In this document: piece by piece, positions 36,891 to 48,700 of the stretch
Position numbering within the stretch: position 1 is the stretch's first letter
How the letters are laid out: every line of letters begins with the position of its first letter
NCBI RefSeq assembly: GCF_905147045.1
Contig: NC_065888.1
Location: forward strand, 13,459,001 to 13,523,000
Source of the DNA: Nymphalis io
Lineage: Eukaryota; Arthropoda; Insecta; Lepidoptera; Nymphalidae
Direction: 5' to 3'
DNA length: 64,000 nucleotides
The notes under the pieces: model-generated
Database searches by the model: none
Seen by the model: only the letters and a program-made list of their open reading frames with translations
Told to the model about the DNA's origin: nothing
Position numbers and translations under genes: made by a program

Positions 36891-39800
36891 ATGTTTTGCC
36901 TTCATCGCCGTTTATAAGATAAACTTGAGAAACAAGGAAACATTTTTAGTTTGGAATTTAAATCTTCGTTCCTTCCAAGTTTAAAACAAATGCAGCTGGC
37001 TGATATTAAATAGAAAATACAAAAGAAGATTTTAATAAAATTATTTTCTAATTTTTCAGTCTGACGTGGCGGCAGGTGTGGGAGATATTGCTGCTGACGG
37101 AATGAATCGATCCCTCGAGTTTCTTAGTTATGAGTGTTACCAAGTTTTCTGTTAGCAATTTTCTAATATTCACCTTGTAATATGTTAGTACCTTGTAAAG
37201 AACTGTATACATATTTGTTGTTAATATTCTCGTACTTGGAAAAGAAAGACATAGCGAAAACATATATAGCTTTCCATACAACATATATGCCTTTTGTCCA
37301 GTGGCGAGATCGTAACAGGCTATTATACCTTACTAATATTATAAATATATTGTCTATTTGTTATTCGATCACGACTAAACGATTGGACGGATAACATCGT
37401 CCGTTTACGGAAGATATTCAACTTTAATAAAATCATATTCATGTCTTGAAGATAAAATAGGACGAATAAGAATATACAGGAAGCTCCTGCATCTTTGAAA
37501 CGTTTTATTTTCTTGTATCCTATATTATTACTTGCTATCTAAACTCAATCTTCTAATTTCTACTTCCATTCCTTTACGGATATATATAAATGGTAAGCAG
37601 TTATGCTGTGGAAATAACTTATGAATTTTATTTTTTCTACTCAGTCCTTAATTTTATCATTTTAGAAGAAATTTATGATAATATGAATATATAAGTTATT
37701 AAATAAATAATTAGGCAAGCTAGGTAAATTTTAAAAAGTCAATAATGTGAAACAATTCTGCCAGCTTAACATACATAAGTACATACAAACACACTTACTA
37801 CTTGCACATAATCCGCTAAAACCATGCCCTTCTATTTGGCTTTGCCAGTCTGCGAGTTATTGTTCGGAAATTCTCTGCTAAAGCTCCTTCGCTGGAGAAC
37901 TATTTCTTGTATTTTCGATATACTTTAACAAAGTTCCACTCCATTTCCATGACGCGTGGATTATAGTTAGTTCATATATATAAAGGGTTAACAGAAGGTA
38001 ATAAAACAACGCTTTAGTATAAATCAGATTGCTTTAATTTTAGTTTTATACAAATCGAATACTACTTACTCAATTTAACGAATAAATGTATTACCCGTTG
38101 AGTTTTTAATAATCTTTACAAATTTACCTTTGTGTTTTTATAATGACGACTATTATAAAAAACCTCCATAGGGGCTTTCATTTAAAAACTTACATTACTC
38201 TCGGTAGTATTTTTTATCTTACCTGCAGTCATATATTTTTTTTAATTAATTTTAATTAATTTATTTTCGACTATGGATAAGCCACAGGAACACAATGTGG
38301 AGTATTATGTGAAGGCATAGAAAAATAAATAATGCGATGTGTGATTGTAATCATGATAATCGAAATTGATTGTTTTAATGTATTTAATGTTTCGTAGTCA
38401 TCCACTTGATTATTAAAAAAAAATTAACATCTTATAATCTGTCTAAGTCATTGTAATATTTTACTTTTTTTTAAATACCTGGGGTCAACAATACTCAGAC
38501 ATACGACTTGGATGACTACAAAAAAGCTGAATAGATTAAAATAAGGAATATACTATTTTATGTAGCTTTGCGTGTAGGTGTTTGGTAACTTTGAAATTTT
38601 CTGTCATGTATTTTTTTTCACATATCTCTTCAAGTCCCAATTTTAATTATTTTGAGAGACCTAAAATTATGACTTATGAAAGACCGAAACCATATGAAAA
38701 ATCAACCTGAATTCGTCGAAATGGTTCAGTTAACGAAACCATTTGCTTAAATTGAATTGAAATTGTAAACTTGGCATCAGCTTGGAATAGCCAATACCAT
38801 ATGAACTGTTTATCCAATATCTTATCTCGTTCTAATCGTAATTGCATCCTCGCTTTTGTTCCAATATCTGCGACATTTGCTTTGGATCTTAATTTAGCTT
38901 CGAACATTTTATCTATTGTCTATTCTTTAATTAATCCTTGTGAGTTGATTTAAGACTCAATCAATGAAGTTCCTTTTTATGACGATTTTTCTAGTCATTT
39001 AAGTCCACATATATGTATGACATTATAATATATTAACTAAATGAATGCTACTTAATATTAAAATCGACAACGTATTTTTTTATTATCTATTCTTGACAAA
39101 AGAAATAGAACTGTCAATTTGATGGTAAGTGGTCCCCCATAGTCTTAAGCATTATAAAAGATCTCATTTTCCACACCAGTGGTAATATTATTTACCACGA
39201 AATAATTTTTATAATAATATATTCAAATGGTAAGCGTGTTATGTTATAATTTTTTTTTACTTCAAAGTTACCTTTAAACCTTTTTAATTTTTTTGTTTTG
39301 ATGTTCAATATTTACGATCGCTACGTGTATTTAAATATATGTATGAACAATATAACGAAATATTAGTCGATAATTTCGCTTTGATGAGATACGAATCTTA
39401 TATTTTATAATAAAGATTCAATCATGAAATCTTAGACTACAGGTATCAGAGATACAGAAATAGTGATAAATATACATGAAAGTCAAAAATACCTGTTTTA
39501 TAATTAAAGCATTTAGTTTCGGTTGTGCAATATGCATATATAGTTCTGTTTGTGTAGTTTTTTTTTAATTTATAATCTGTACTTTTAATTGCCTAAATAA
39601 AAGTCTGCGAAGGTTCTATCAAATGTTTTTTTTAAAGATTAATAAAAGGTTATTGATTAAAGGTTATTGATTAGTTGAATTTTTTATTTTAAAATACTAC
39701 ACAAACAATACCATGTCACGCATATATTGTTAAATATTAAACATAATTTTACACCAAAATGTGTTTCAAATTTAGATACGTTCAAGAATTTTGGTACAAG

Positions 39801-42335
39801 TGCATGAAATTGTTACGTGTAGAAGTAAAAATATTTAAATTTATGATGAAGAAATGTTCCATTAATAAGTACAGGCAGCATAAATTGCGAAAATTATTTT
39901 AAATATCCGTCAAGCGATCTTAGAATATTATCAAATGTCGTATTTATCTAAATTGGTGATTATACAAAATATTTAAAATATACTTCAATATGGCAGCTTT
40001 TTTTACTTATTTTATCTAAATGATCAACCCACAAACGTGCTCGACACTAACTTCTTTTTTGGTATAGCGTTTTTTTTTCATTACTTTTAAAAAACAAATT
40101 GCATATGGCCAGTGTTAATATTTTGTATTAAAATGTCTTTCGCATCACAGTTATTTGACAGATCTGTAAATAAATGGCATAATGAATGTAATGTTGATAT
40201 TATTACTATTTTTTCAATGAGCATTAAAGCAAAAGCATTTTTTAATATGTAAAGTAAAGCACTGCAGATGAAAGAGTGTTGTAATGCATCAGTTCATTTT
40301 TAACGTTTACATCCCGCCCGGTCCCGAGCAGGCGTTTGAGTTATTCTTTTTATTTTATACGTAGATTCAATTCTACATTTTTTTAAATGTATAGTTTATC
40401 AAACATAGAATCGCAACCTACGGGCTTTTAAAACCTTTTCACAACCTCTTAATTATTTATTTTTTTTAAATAAACTAAGCTTTTAAAATCGGCTGAATGA
40501 TCCCGTAGGTGCGGCCCAATGTGGTTACAACGTTAACTTTAAATTATATTAACAAATACACTATTTCGTTTTTATTAGTTTTTACAATAAAATTTTCAAC
40601 GTTAATTTTATAATTTATAATCCTAAAAACCAACTTAATTCAATTTTATAAATCCTAAACTTTGGCACTCACAAATCTAATTTATATATATATCGATTAT
40701 TATTTTTCATCGCTTGCGAAGGTCAGTATAATTTATTAATACTGTTATATTTACTGATACAAAGGTCATGAGAATTCTCAATTACAATATAACAATGTTT
40801 AAGTAATTAGAAATTAATTTTTATATACAAAGAAATCAGCAAAATTGATATAATCTGAGCACCATACTGTATATGATAAAAGTAATATTTAATAATGACA
40901 TAACTAATTAACAAACATTATAATATTTTAAAAAAAAACATTCTACTTTTGAAGCAATCAAATTTTTCGAAATTGGAATAACATTCGAAACAGAATAGAA
41001 AGAAGCGAATTCAATTGCAGCAAAAACACAATATATTTTTTTATAAAATAGTAATACTTGATTTTAATAAATACAATGATACGATTTATTTAATTTTATA
41101 TAAACCACTAGAGTTAGTGAGCTTCCTTATAGTAACACGGTAGCCTTAATTAGTAAGAGACACGACATTGACTAGGCTATCACGACATCTATAAGAGCGA
41201 AATTGAGGAACGGACATAGATAAAGACGTGAATAAATGTCATAATTACATAATTTATCTAAATTACAATAGTCGCTATTACTACAGTAAGTGCTAAAGGA
41301 TTTTTCACCCGAATCAAAGATAGCACCGTCACTCAACACATTGAAGACACAATAGCTAATATTCACGTCTCAAAATACTGGTGAATGACAATGACGCTAT
41401 CTTCTGGGTATTCGCCTACATATTTAGAACGTTGCTTCGCATTTCAATTTTCATTGCTATTAAGAACCTAAATCGCGGTACGTTAAATTACCCGCATTTT
41501 ATATACATATTTTCGTATAAAATCATACACACGATACATTATAATAATCAGCAGCGTGTTACATTGCAACTATTATCAAGGGTCATCTATTCAACCAAAC
41601 GTATCTAGTATTATCATTTAAACAATATTCAATTACATAACTGATCCTAAATATTTATTCGCATCAACACACGTCGTACCAAAATTAAGATGACTCTTCT
41701 CATCTACAACTTAAATTAATACATAATTATATTTATTTCACGTTTCAATTTAAGTAGTTTTTTTAATTTAAAATTATTTAATACGCGTATCTACTTTATA
41801 TTCTACCGTTACTTTGGTTCCTTTTACTTATTTAATCTGGTTCAATTCCACAAACGTTACCAATTCCCGATATCGTACGGTATCTAAACCGATAATCCAA
41901 GTATCAACGACCGATCCCAATGATATTACAAAACAAAATAACCTGATAACGTGACCCAATACTTGTATCTATTATGATTCTAATATAGTTTACGTTATGT
42001 ACATTACTTAACTTCCTACGGTAATGTCATTGATAGTGATCCCTCATTTGCTAAAAGGATTCGTCTCATCTCGGATTTCTTATTACTCTTCAAAAATGTA
42101 GTTACTCGCTTTGATGTTAAATCTCTGAAATAATTTTATTCAGAATGAAATCTAATAAAAATTATCATGTATCAAAATCACCTAAGTACAGTAGATATAT
42201 TTCTTATGTATCAAAAGATATCAATACTTTAAATAATATGTGGATTGTTGTATATAATGAACCAAAGTAAGTCTGATTCACGCTTGCCATTTAAAATATT
42301 TTTAACTAAACATTTTAGTCATATATTTAACCGTA
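36891..42335. other. AT-rich intergenic stretch downstream of the receptor gene
   Basis: A dispersed-repeat wording lies at about 37325-37480 (cttactaatattataaatat, then cgactaaacgattggac), and a possible family A scrap at about 39117-39160 (gatggtaagtggtc). A 77-codon minus-strand frame at 38674-38907 has a fairly protein-like composition but no family I know. The distal 3' UTR of the receptor gene may extend into the right end. Confidence 0.4.
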
Positions 42336-42341
42336 TTTATT
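42336..42341 (-). terminator. Candidate poly(A) signal of the receptor gene
   Basis: On the minus strand this is AATAAA, 283 bases after the stop codon. Another lies at 42135-42140. In such AT-rich DNA neither is decisive, and long 3' UTRs are possible. Confidence 0.3.
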
Positions 42342-42623
42342 AGAAATATAATTATATATTTAACAAATTATACGTCAACATTTACATGTACCCCCTATTC
42401 AACATCACAATTCTTTTATAAATATTAATGCTGGACTTAACTAAGCTAAATGTAACGTTTTAAAGTTTTCACCGTTTACCGTCTTTCGACTTAGTTTAAG
42501 AGACGTGTGCGTTTGAACCACGTATCAATGTAATTAATTATATTACTATACATAATTATAATTACATTTTTATAACTAAATTAGTTCTCTCGTAGTTGCA
42601 TTAAGGGACTAGGTTAGCGTTGT

Positions 42624-42708
42624 TCACTGTACGATGATATGCGGTGCCGACAGCAACACGGCCACCGTCGCGATGATCGTAAATAACGTGAACACGAACA
42701 AACAGAAC
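42624..42708 (-). CDS. nAChRalpha6: Receptor exon 12 (M4 and stop)
   Basis: 85 coding bases after a GATCTACAG acceptor, encoding M4 (FCLFVFTLFTIIATVAVL) and the C-terminus LSAPHIIVQ, then TGA at 42624-42626. The exon continues into an AT-rich 3' UTR of unknown length. Its GC content is much higher than the flanks, as expected for a constrained coding block. Confidence 0.95.
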
Positions 42709-45700
42709 CTGTAGATCATATTAATTATCTATAATATCTTTAATTGGTTGAATTGTATATAATTTTTCTTTCTTTCTTACTCTATTAGGACTTTAACCAA
42801 TTAATTTATTTATATTTAAATTTACCTGTCCACAACCATCGCTGCGAATTTCCAATCGCTAATGAGTTCTGCTTCTTCGTCTGCTTTTTTCATCCTTGCC
42901 GTGATGAACTGCAACTCCCTTAAGATTAAGTGTAGTTCTCGATGGTGGCTCCCGAGACCACCACCGACGTCTTCCATGGTCGATGGTCGGACGAACGAAC
43001 GACGAAAATCCGTTCTAAATATTGAACATCTGTTAAAAAGAGTCAATTGCTAGAATTCGAATGATAAAAATAATTTATTAATGTGCTACAATCATAAGGG
43101 AACATAATGCATTGTCAACTTCCCATATTTAGTAACACATTAAAAAATGTAATTTCATTCAAATTTCTTTCAAGTATCTCCCATCTTCTGTAAAATCCAT
43201 CAACTACATAACACACACTTTTTACTGGTGGCTTTGTGCAAGTTCGTCTGGGTAGGTATCACCCACTCATCAGATATTCTACCTAATACTAGGGACATAC
43301 TATCTTATTTCCCAAGGTTGGTGGTGCATTGGCGATGTAAGTGATGGTTAACATTTCTTACAATGCCAATGTCTATATGCGTTGGTGACCACTCATCAGG
43401 TGGCCCATGTGCTCGTCCACCTATCTGTACTATAAAAAAATTTAAAAAACACAAACCAAATGCAATAGCATTTAAATTATAGCTAGCTAGCTAGTAGTGC
43501 TTAGACTTAAACTATCTTACCCCGGTCCTAAGTTCCCTGTAGATGCAGTACTGTTTGGTGGTGGTGGTACATGTCTAAAGTCATCATCTATATCCAATAC
43601 GTTGGCTAGTAGAGATTTGGACGAACGCTCTTTTAACTCTAACTCTCTCATTCTATTTGACATCATTATCGTCTTCCGTGTTATTTTCTTCCCTGGTCTC
43701 GACATGCGCAAGATCCAAGGCAGCCATTGTAGGAACACTGTTTTTATCTAAACAAAGAAATGTTCTCACTTTATTTTTTTAATACAAAGCTTTGTAGTCA
43801 GTGTACTAAGTGTTTTTTCAAAATATTCCCATTGAGTAAGTTATCGTCAACTACTAATGACCTTATAAATTTGCGAAAACGATAAATTATTAGGATTTTT
43901 TTTTGTTGTAAATGAATCTAAAATAACCGATGAATTCATTATTATGACATATTACAATTTTGATTTCAAACACACACTCCTACGTGGTATTGGCCAATTA
44001 ATTTTTCTATTTGTGGCTAGAACTAAGACGTCCAAAATGCTACACAGACAGTGTTTACATTGAGATATATTTCCCGAAGGTTGCCTTACCCATTGAGGCA
44101 TTTCATGTATATCCGCTGTTCGATGGTGGTAATTTAAAACGACGACAGTTAGCACCACAGACGAAGCCACCATAAACATGATGCAATTGAAGTAAGTCCC
44201 TGTTATTCAGAAGATTATAATTTACAATACAGATATTAAATAATAATGCTTTATTTTTTTTATTTGTCTTTTTTTATTTTTTATGGAATTATATATACAA
44301 CTTGTTTTATTTACACACACATTTAATAAACGTTTTAAAGTAGAAAGGAATAAAAAATATAAAAGTAAGGAGAAAATTAAGTACATTTAAATTAAGTGGT
44401 TTTATATTTCATTAAGTTTGTATTTATATGTTTTTTTCTCAAATGTGAATAAGGGAAGAATCATACTTTCTATATTTAAACAACTAAAATAAATTGTGTG
44501 CACACTAACATGCTCTAAAATATTCATCAAATTATATTTTGTTTATTTACATCTATTTTATATGCAAAACAAAAATTAAAGGTGCGTGCTGAAAAATTAA
44601 AAATATATTTAAATTTTAATATTAAATAATTTAATATATTTCAAATTTAATAAAAACTATTATAAAATCATTTAACAATAACATCATTAGACTAAACAAC
44701 AGATATTCAACGAATCGTTACTTTTATAAAAAAATATAAGTATATAAATAATTCTGCTTTATATAAGAGAAAAGAATTAATGATATTATTGCAAAACGGA
44801 CACAAAATAAATATATAAGACGTACGTTACAAAGATACTTGGAGGCTGGATCCTCGCTAACGAAATGTTTTCAGCTCACTTTTATCTAAAAGCAACTCTA
44901 TATGTATTAAATAATAGAGATCATTTTCAAAAATCAAGGAGAGTTGTGCATTATGTAATTTTGTTATGTTACACAATTAGAACATGCTCCAAATAGCGTT
45001 ATTAATAACCTAGTTACAATCGTTTTATGTGAATAAAAACAAAAGGAAATGGTGTCAATTGTGGAGAGAGAAGAGCAAAATGGAAAAATCATTTTAATAC
45101 ATTACAAGAAGTTAATCAAGATTAGAGGCCAGTTTGAAAGTACCTTGAGATTTTTAGTAGTTTGAAAGATATAGCTGAATTTAAACAAACATAGCTGTGT
45201 AGCCGCCATACTCATTCCGAGCATTAGCAACTCAAAGCACATTAATTCCATCTTGAATTTTCTAAAATGCAATTAAAAGTAAAAAAGGTTAAGGCTCTAT
45301 ACTTTTTAGATAGATTTCATTCAAGCAGACTATTTAGATCGTTGTTAACATTTTTCGATTCAGGAATGAGTAGAGGAAATGTTATGATTAATTATATTAT
45401 GATGAAGTTATTTAAAATAAATTGACAAACAATTCCTCTGAACCCATTCCCCATTTTAGAAGATCTATTCACATGTTAATTTTTATTTATTAGATTTTAT
45501 TTTATTTTAAATTTTATCACTAGCAAACACGAATTTCTCACCTATTAGGGGGATCGCCTCAGAGGTTTTAGTGATGACGTGCCCCACCAATAGAGAGAAA
45601 ACAGTTTGCGACAGGAGAATTGTAACACCTGGAAAGACCAATACAATTCCATGATAAATGTCTAAATATAACTGTTTCGTAACCCATATAATTTAACATC

Positions 45701-48700
45701 TCATTCCATATCGAATGACACTTTGTATCGGCTTTTGAAAAACACCTGTTCGTGGGCTGTGTCGGTAAAAAGGTTACAAGTGAAATAATAAACAAAATAG
45801 AACGAAGTAGTCATGCAGATACTGTTTTAGGTAGTTTTATTTAGTTTTTATTTTAATATTTATATTAGAAATTTTAGTTTATGCAAAATTGATAAATATA
45901 TTCGAATGAATCACATCAGACCACCCTCCAAGTATCTAAAAATACAATTAAAGGATCGGCAATCGGAGTATAATCGATTTTCAAATAAAAAAATAAACAA
46001 ATAACACAACACAAATAATGGAACCATGGAATCGATTACGTATATTAATAAATAATGTAAATATAACAATGACTTACCTTATATTCATACATAAACATAT
46101 GTATTTCTTTTCAACATGCCATGCATTTGCTTTTCATTATGCATCGTAGAAAAATAGATATTTATGCACCACATTAAAATATAATTTATTTTTAATAGAT
46201 TAAAATAATCATTAATCAAAAGTATTTATTATTTAATTCAATATGCAATATTTATTTATCTTAGTGCGGAATCGATTCCAAGATTTATTATTTATTTCAA
46301 CACACATTACAAATAACATCATAGAACTTTTAGCTACAATGAGATGAGTGGCTGTATTCAGATTTATTCAAAACAGTAAAGTGGTATTATTAATTGACAG
46401 GCAAAAGCATAATTTTTTTATAATTTTATTAAAACAAAACTTGTTAAAACATAGAAATTTGTGATTATTTGTGAATAAAAGGATATTTTCAATTATTTCA
46501 TTCTACTTTTTAGTGTACATAATTTACTCCTTGTAATGTTTTAAAATAATATGTTTAGTATATCAATTTAAATAGGATAAAAAAATATATTGAAAGAATT
46601 GAACAAAAATAAAGTCGTAAAAAGTTTAAATGAAAAAAAAATCGGAGCCATGGTTGTGAACAGAAGTAAACAGGGGACGTTGAGGTGGGAATTCGAGTTT
46701 TGGCCTGGACAGTGTACCTAACAGGGGAATTGCGTCGGAGACCTGCGGCAGGGTCTCAGCAACCAGGTTGAGGAACACCGTCAGCGATAGAAGAATAGTG
46801 ACTCCTGAAATCAAAAGCATAGTTAACCCTACAAAGTAGTTTCGAGTTGATCCGTTACTGCCTTCGTTTTAACAAAACCCGTGTGTAACACAACTCTCCA
46901 GTGCGCGCTATTATAGTCAAACTTTACAACTAACCATCTATCCCTTGAGACCCTATCAAAATTCGTCAATGATCGTGATGAAACTAAGCGTAGTTGCATA
47001 CTTACTTTTTGATAAATCTGAAATCTGGGTTGGGCTGGGAAACATCTAACATAAACAGTCATCGCAAAGTTCTAGAAACATTCAATATTTAGGCATACAC
47101 TACTAAATATGTTTCATGTGATTGGGACTCCATATTCTTATATAGATTAGTAAAAAATATTTCCAAAAGTCAGATGACACCAAAAATGGATAACATGTAT
47201 TAAAACGGGCCGAGAGAAGGGCCCTGCGGGGTTACAAACATATAATCTAGAAAGAGCATGCGCACATTCGCCTCCTACAGCGCGATACCTATCAGAGGTA
47301 CTGCATCCGACGTAGAAGGCAAACTTTCAGCCACCAGGTTGAGAAACACAGTCAAGGACAACAATATTGTCACACCTGTTATTCAATAACACATCATCTT
47401 ATTCGACAAAACAGACATTGATATTGAGTAAATGTCTTAGAAAAGTATTTATTCTTATTTTATATATAACATTGTATGCATTGTATAATTTCATTAATGA
47501 TTACTGCATCAACATCCGTTAAGAAAAAAATAAAACTGGTAATTTTATAGTCATTATTTTCAAATTTTACTCACCAAGTGTCAGTTTTTCCCCGGAGTCA
47601 GGTGGCAGGGTGAACCCGAGAAGGGCCATAGAGGATATCAATACACAAGGGACTATCAAATTGAAGAAATAGTATAGCGTTCGCCTTCTTATCATAATTG
47701 TAAACGTCACGTCCACATACGGTTCTGGACAGCAAGCGTATGTTATTGTATTCTTCTTCCCTGGCATACCTGAGAAAATGACCTTTCTTAATAAAATTTA
47801 CTATATATTAAATTCAAATGACATTATAAAAATTATACACTCAGCTTTACGTCCTAAAAGTAATCAGTTGACGTTTAAAATCTTACCTATTAAATACCAT
47901 TCTCCATTCGTTATAAAATCAGATAAGTCACCGCCTGCCTCATCTTTTAACACCAGATCCAGCTGTTAGTGCAGATTAATATTAGTAGAGGTCAATAAAC
48001 TTAAAAAGTTCAAAACTACGATAAGAATACTACTAACTAAAATACATGCACAATCTGCAATTGTATTTTATTAAACATTACAATATAAATACAATGAAAA
48101 TAAACTTAATTTGGAAAATACTGGGATTGTAAATGATTTAGCAAGAGATCATAACATGCTTATAATTCTATTATCGTCCTACTAACTGCCAAACGGATTT
48201 ACGCAAAACTAAATATATAAATAAATAGTCAAGAAGACAATATCTATAAATTTATAGTACTGTAAATAAAAACTAAGTTATTACTTTTACATGGATATAC
48301 ACAGGCGTTATTTTTTATTGTTTGAACAAAAAGTAGACAGATGAAATTACGACATGCCTAAAAATAATTTAAATATTTATATATATAAAAAATAAGTACA
48401 AATAGGTTAAAAAAAACATTACTTTAAATCGTGAATAACGTGAGATTGATTGTCTTTGAGACAATCAATCTCACGTTATTTATTAAAGAAATGGTTTTTA
48501 TTATAATAAAACTTATGTTACTATGCGTATCCGAATGGCAGAATAAGAACAGATCGGTACATATTTTATTAGGAAGTGCTTTGTGTTCTTCTTTTTGTTT
48601 GCATCATGCAAAATAGTACATACAAAACTTTTAGGATACATAGTATCCGTCTGGTTTATCACATGATTCCCTTAATGGTCAACTATACCTAATTTTACCT

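Noticed and set aside
38674..38907. 77-codon minus-strand frame with fairly protein-like composition (FEAKLRSKANVADIG start)
   Set aside because: No recognised family, no flanking exons, and a stop-rich upstream frame. It could be a decayed transposon piece, but I cannot support a gene.
45100..45270. Possible extra exon between 8c and 9 (hydrophobic frame after ATTTTAG)
   Set aside because: The length, phase and sequence do not fit an M2 exon; probably intron.
46829..47062. 77-codon minus-strand frame between exons 8a and 8b, considered as a fourth alternative exon
   Set aside because: It lacks the 87-base phase-compatible structure and M2-like sequence of the exon 8 family.
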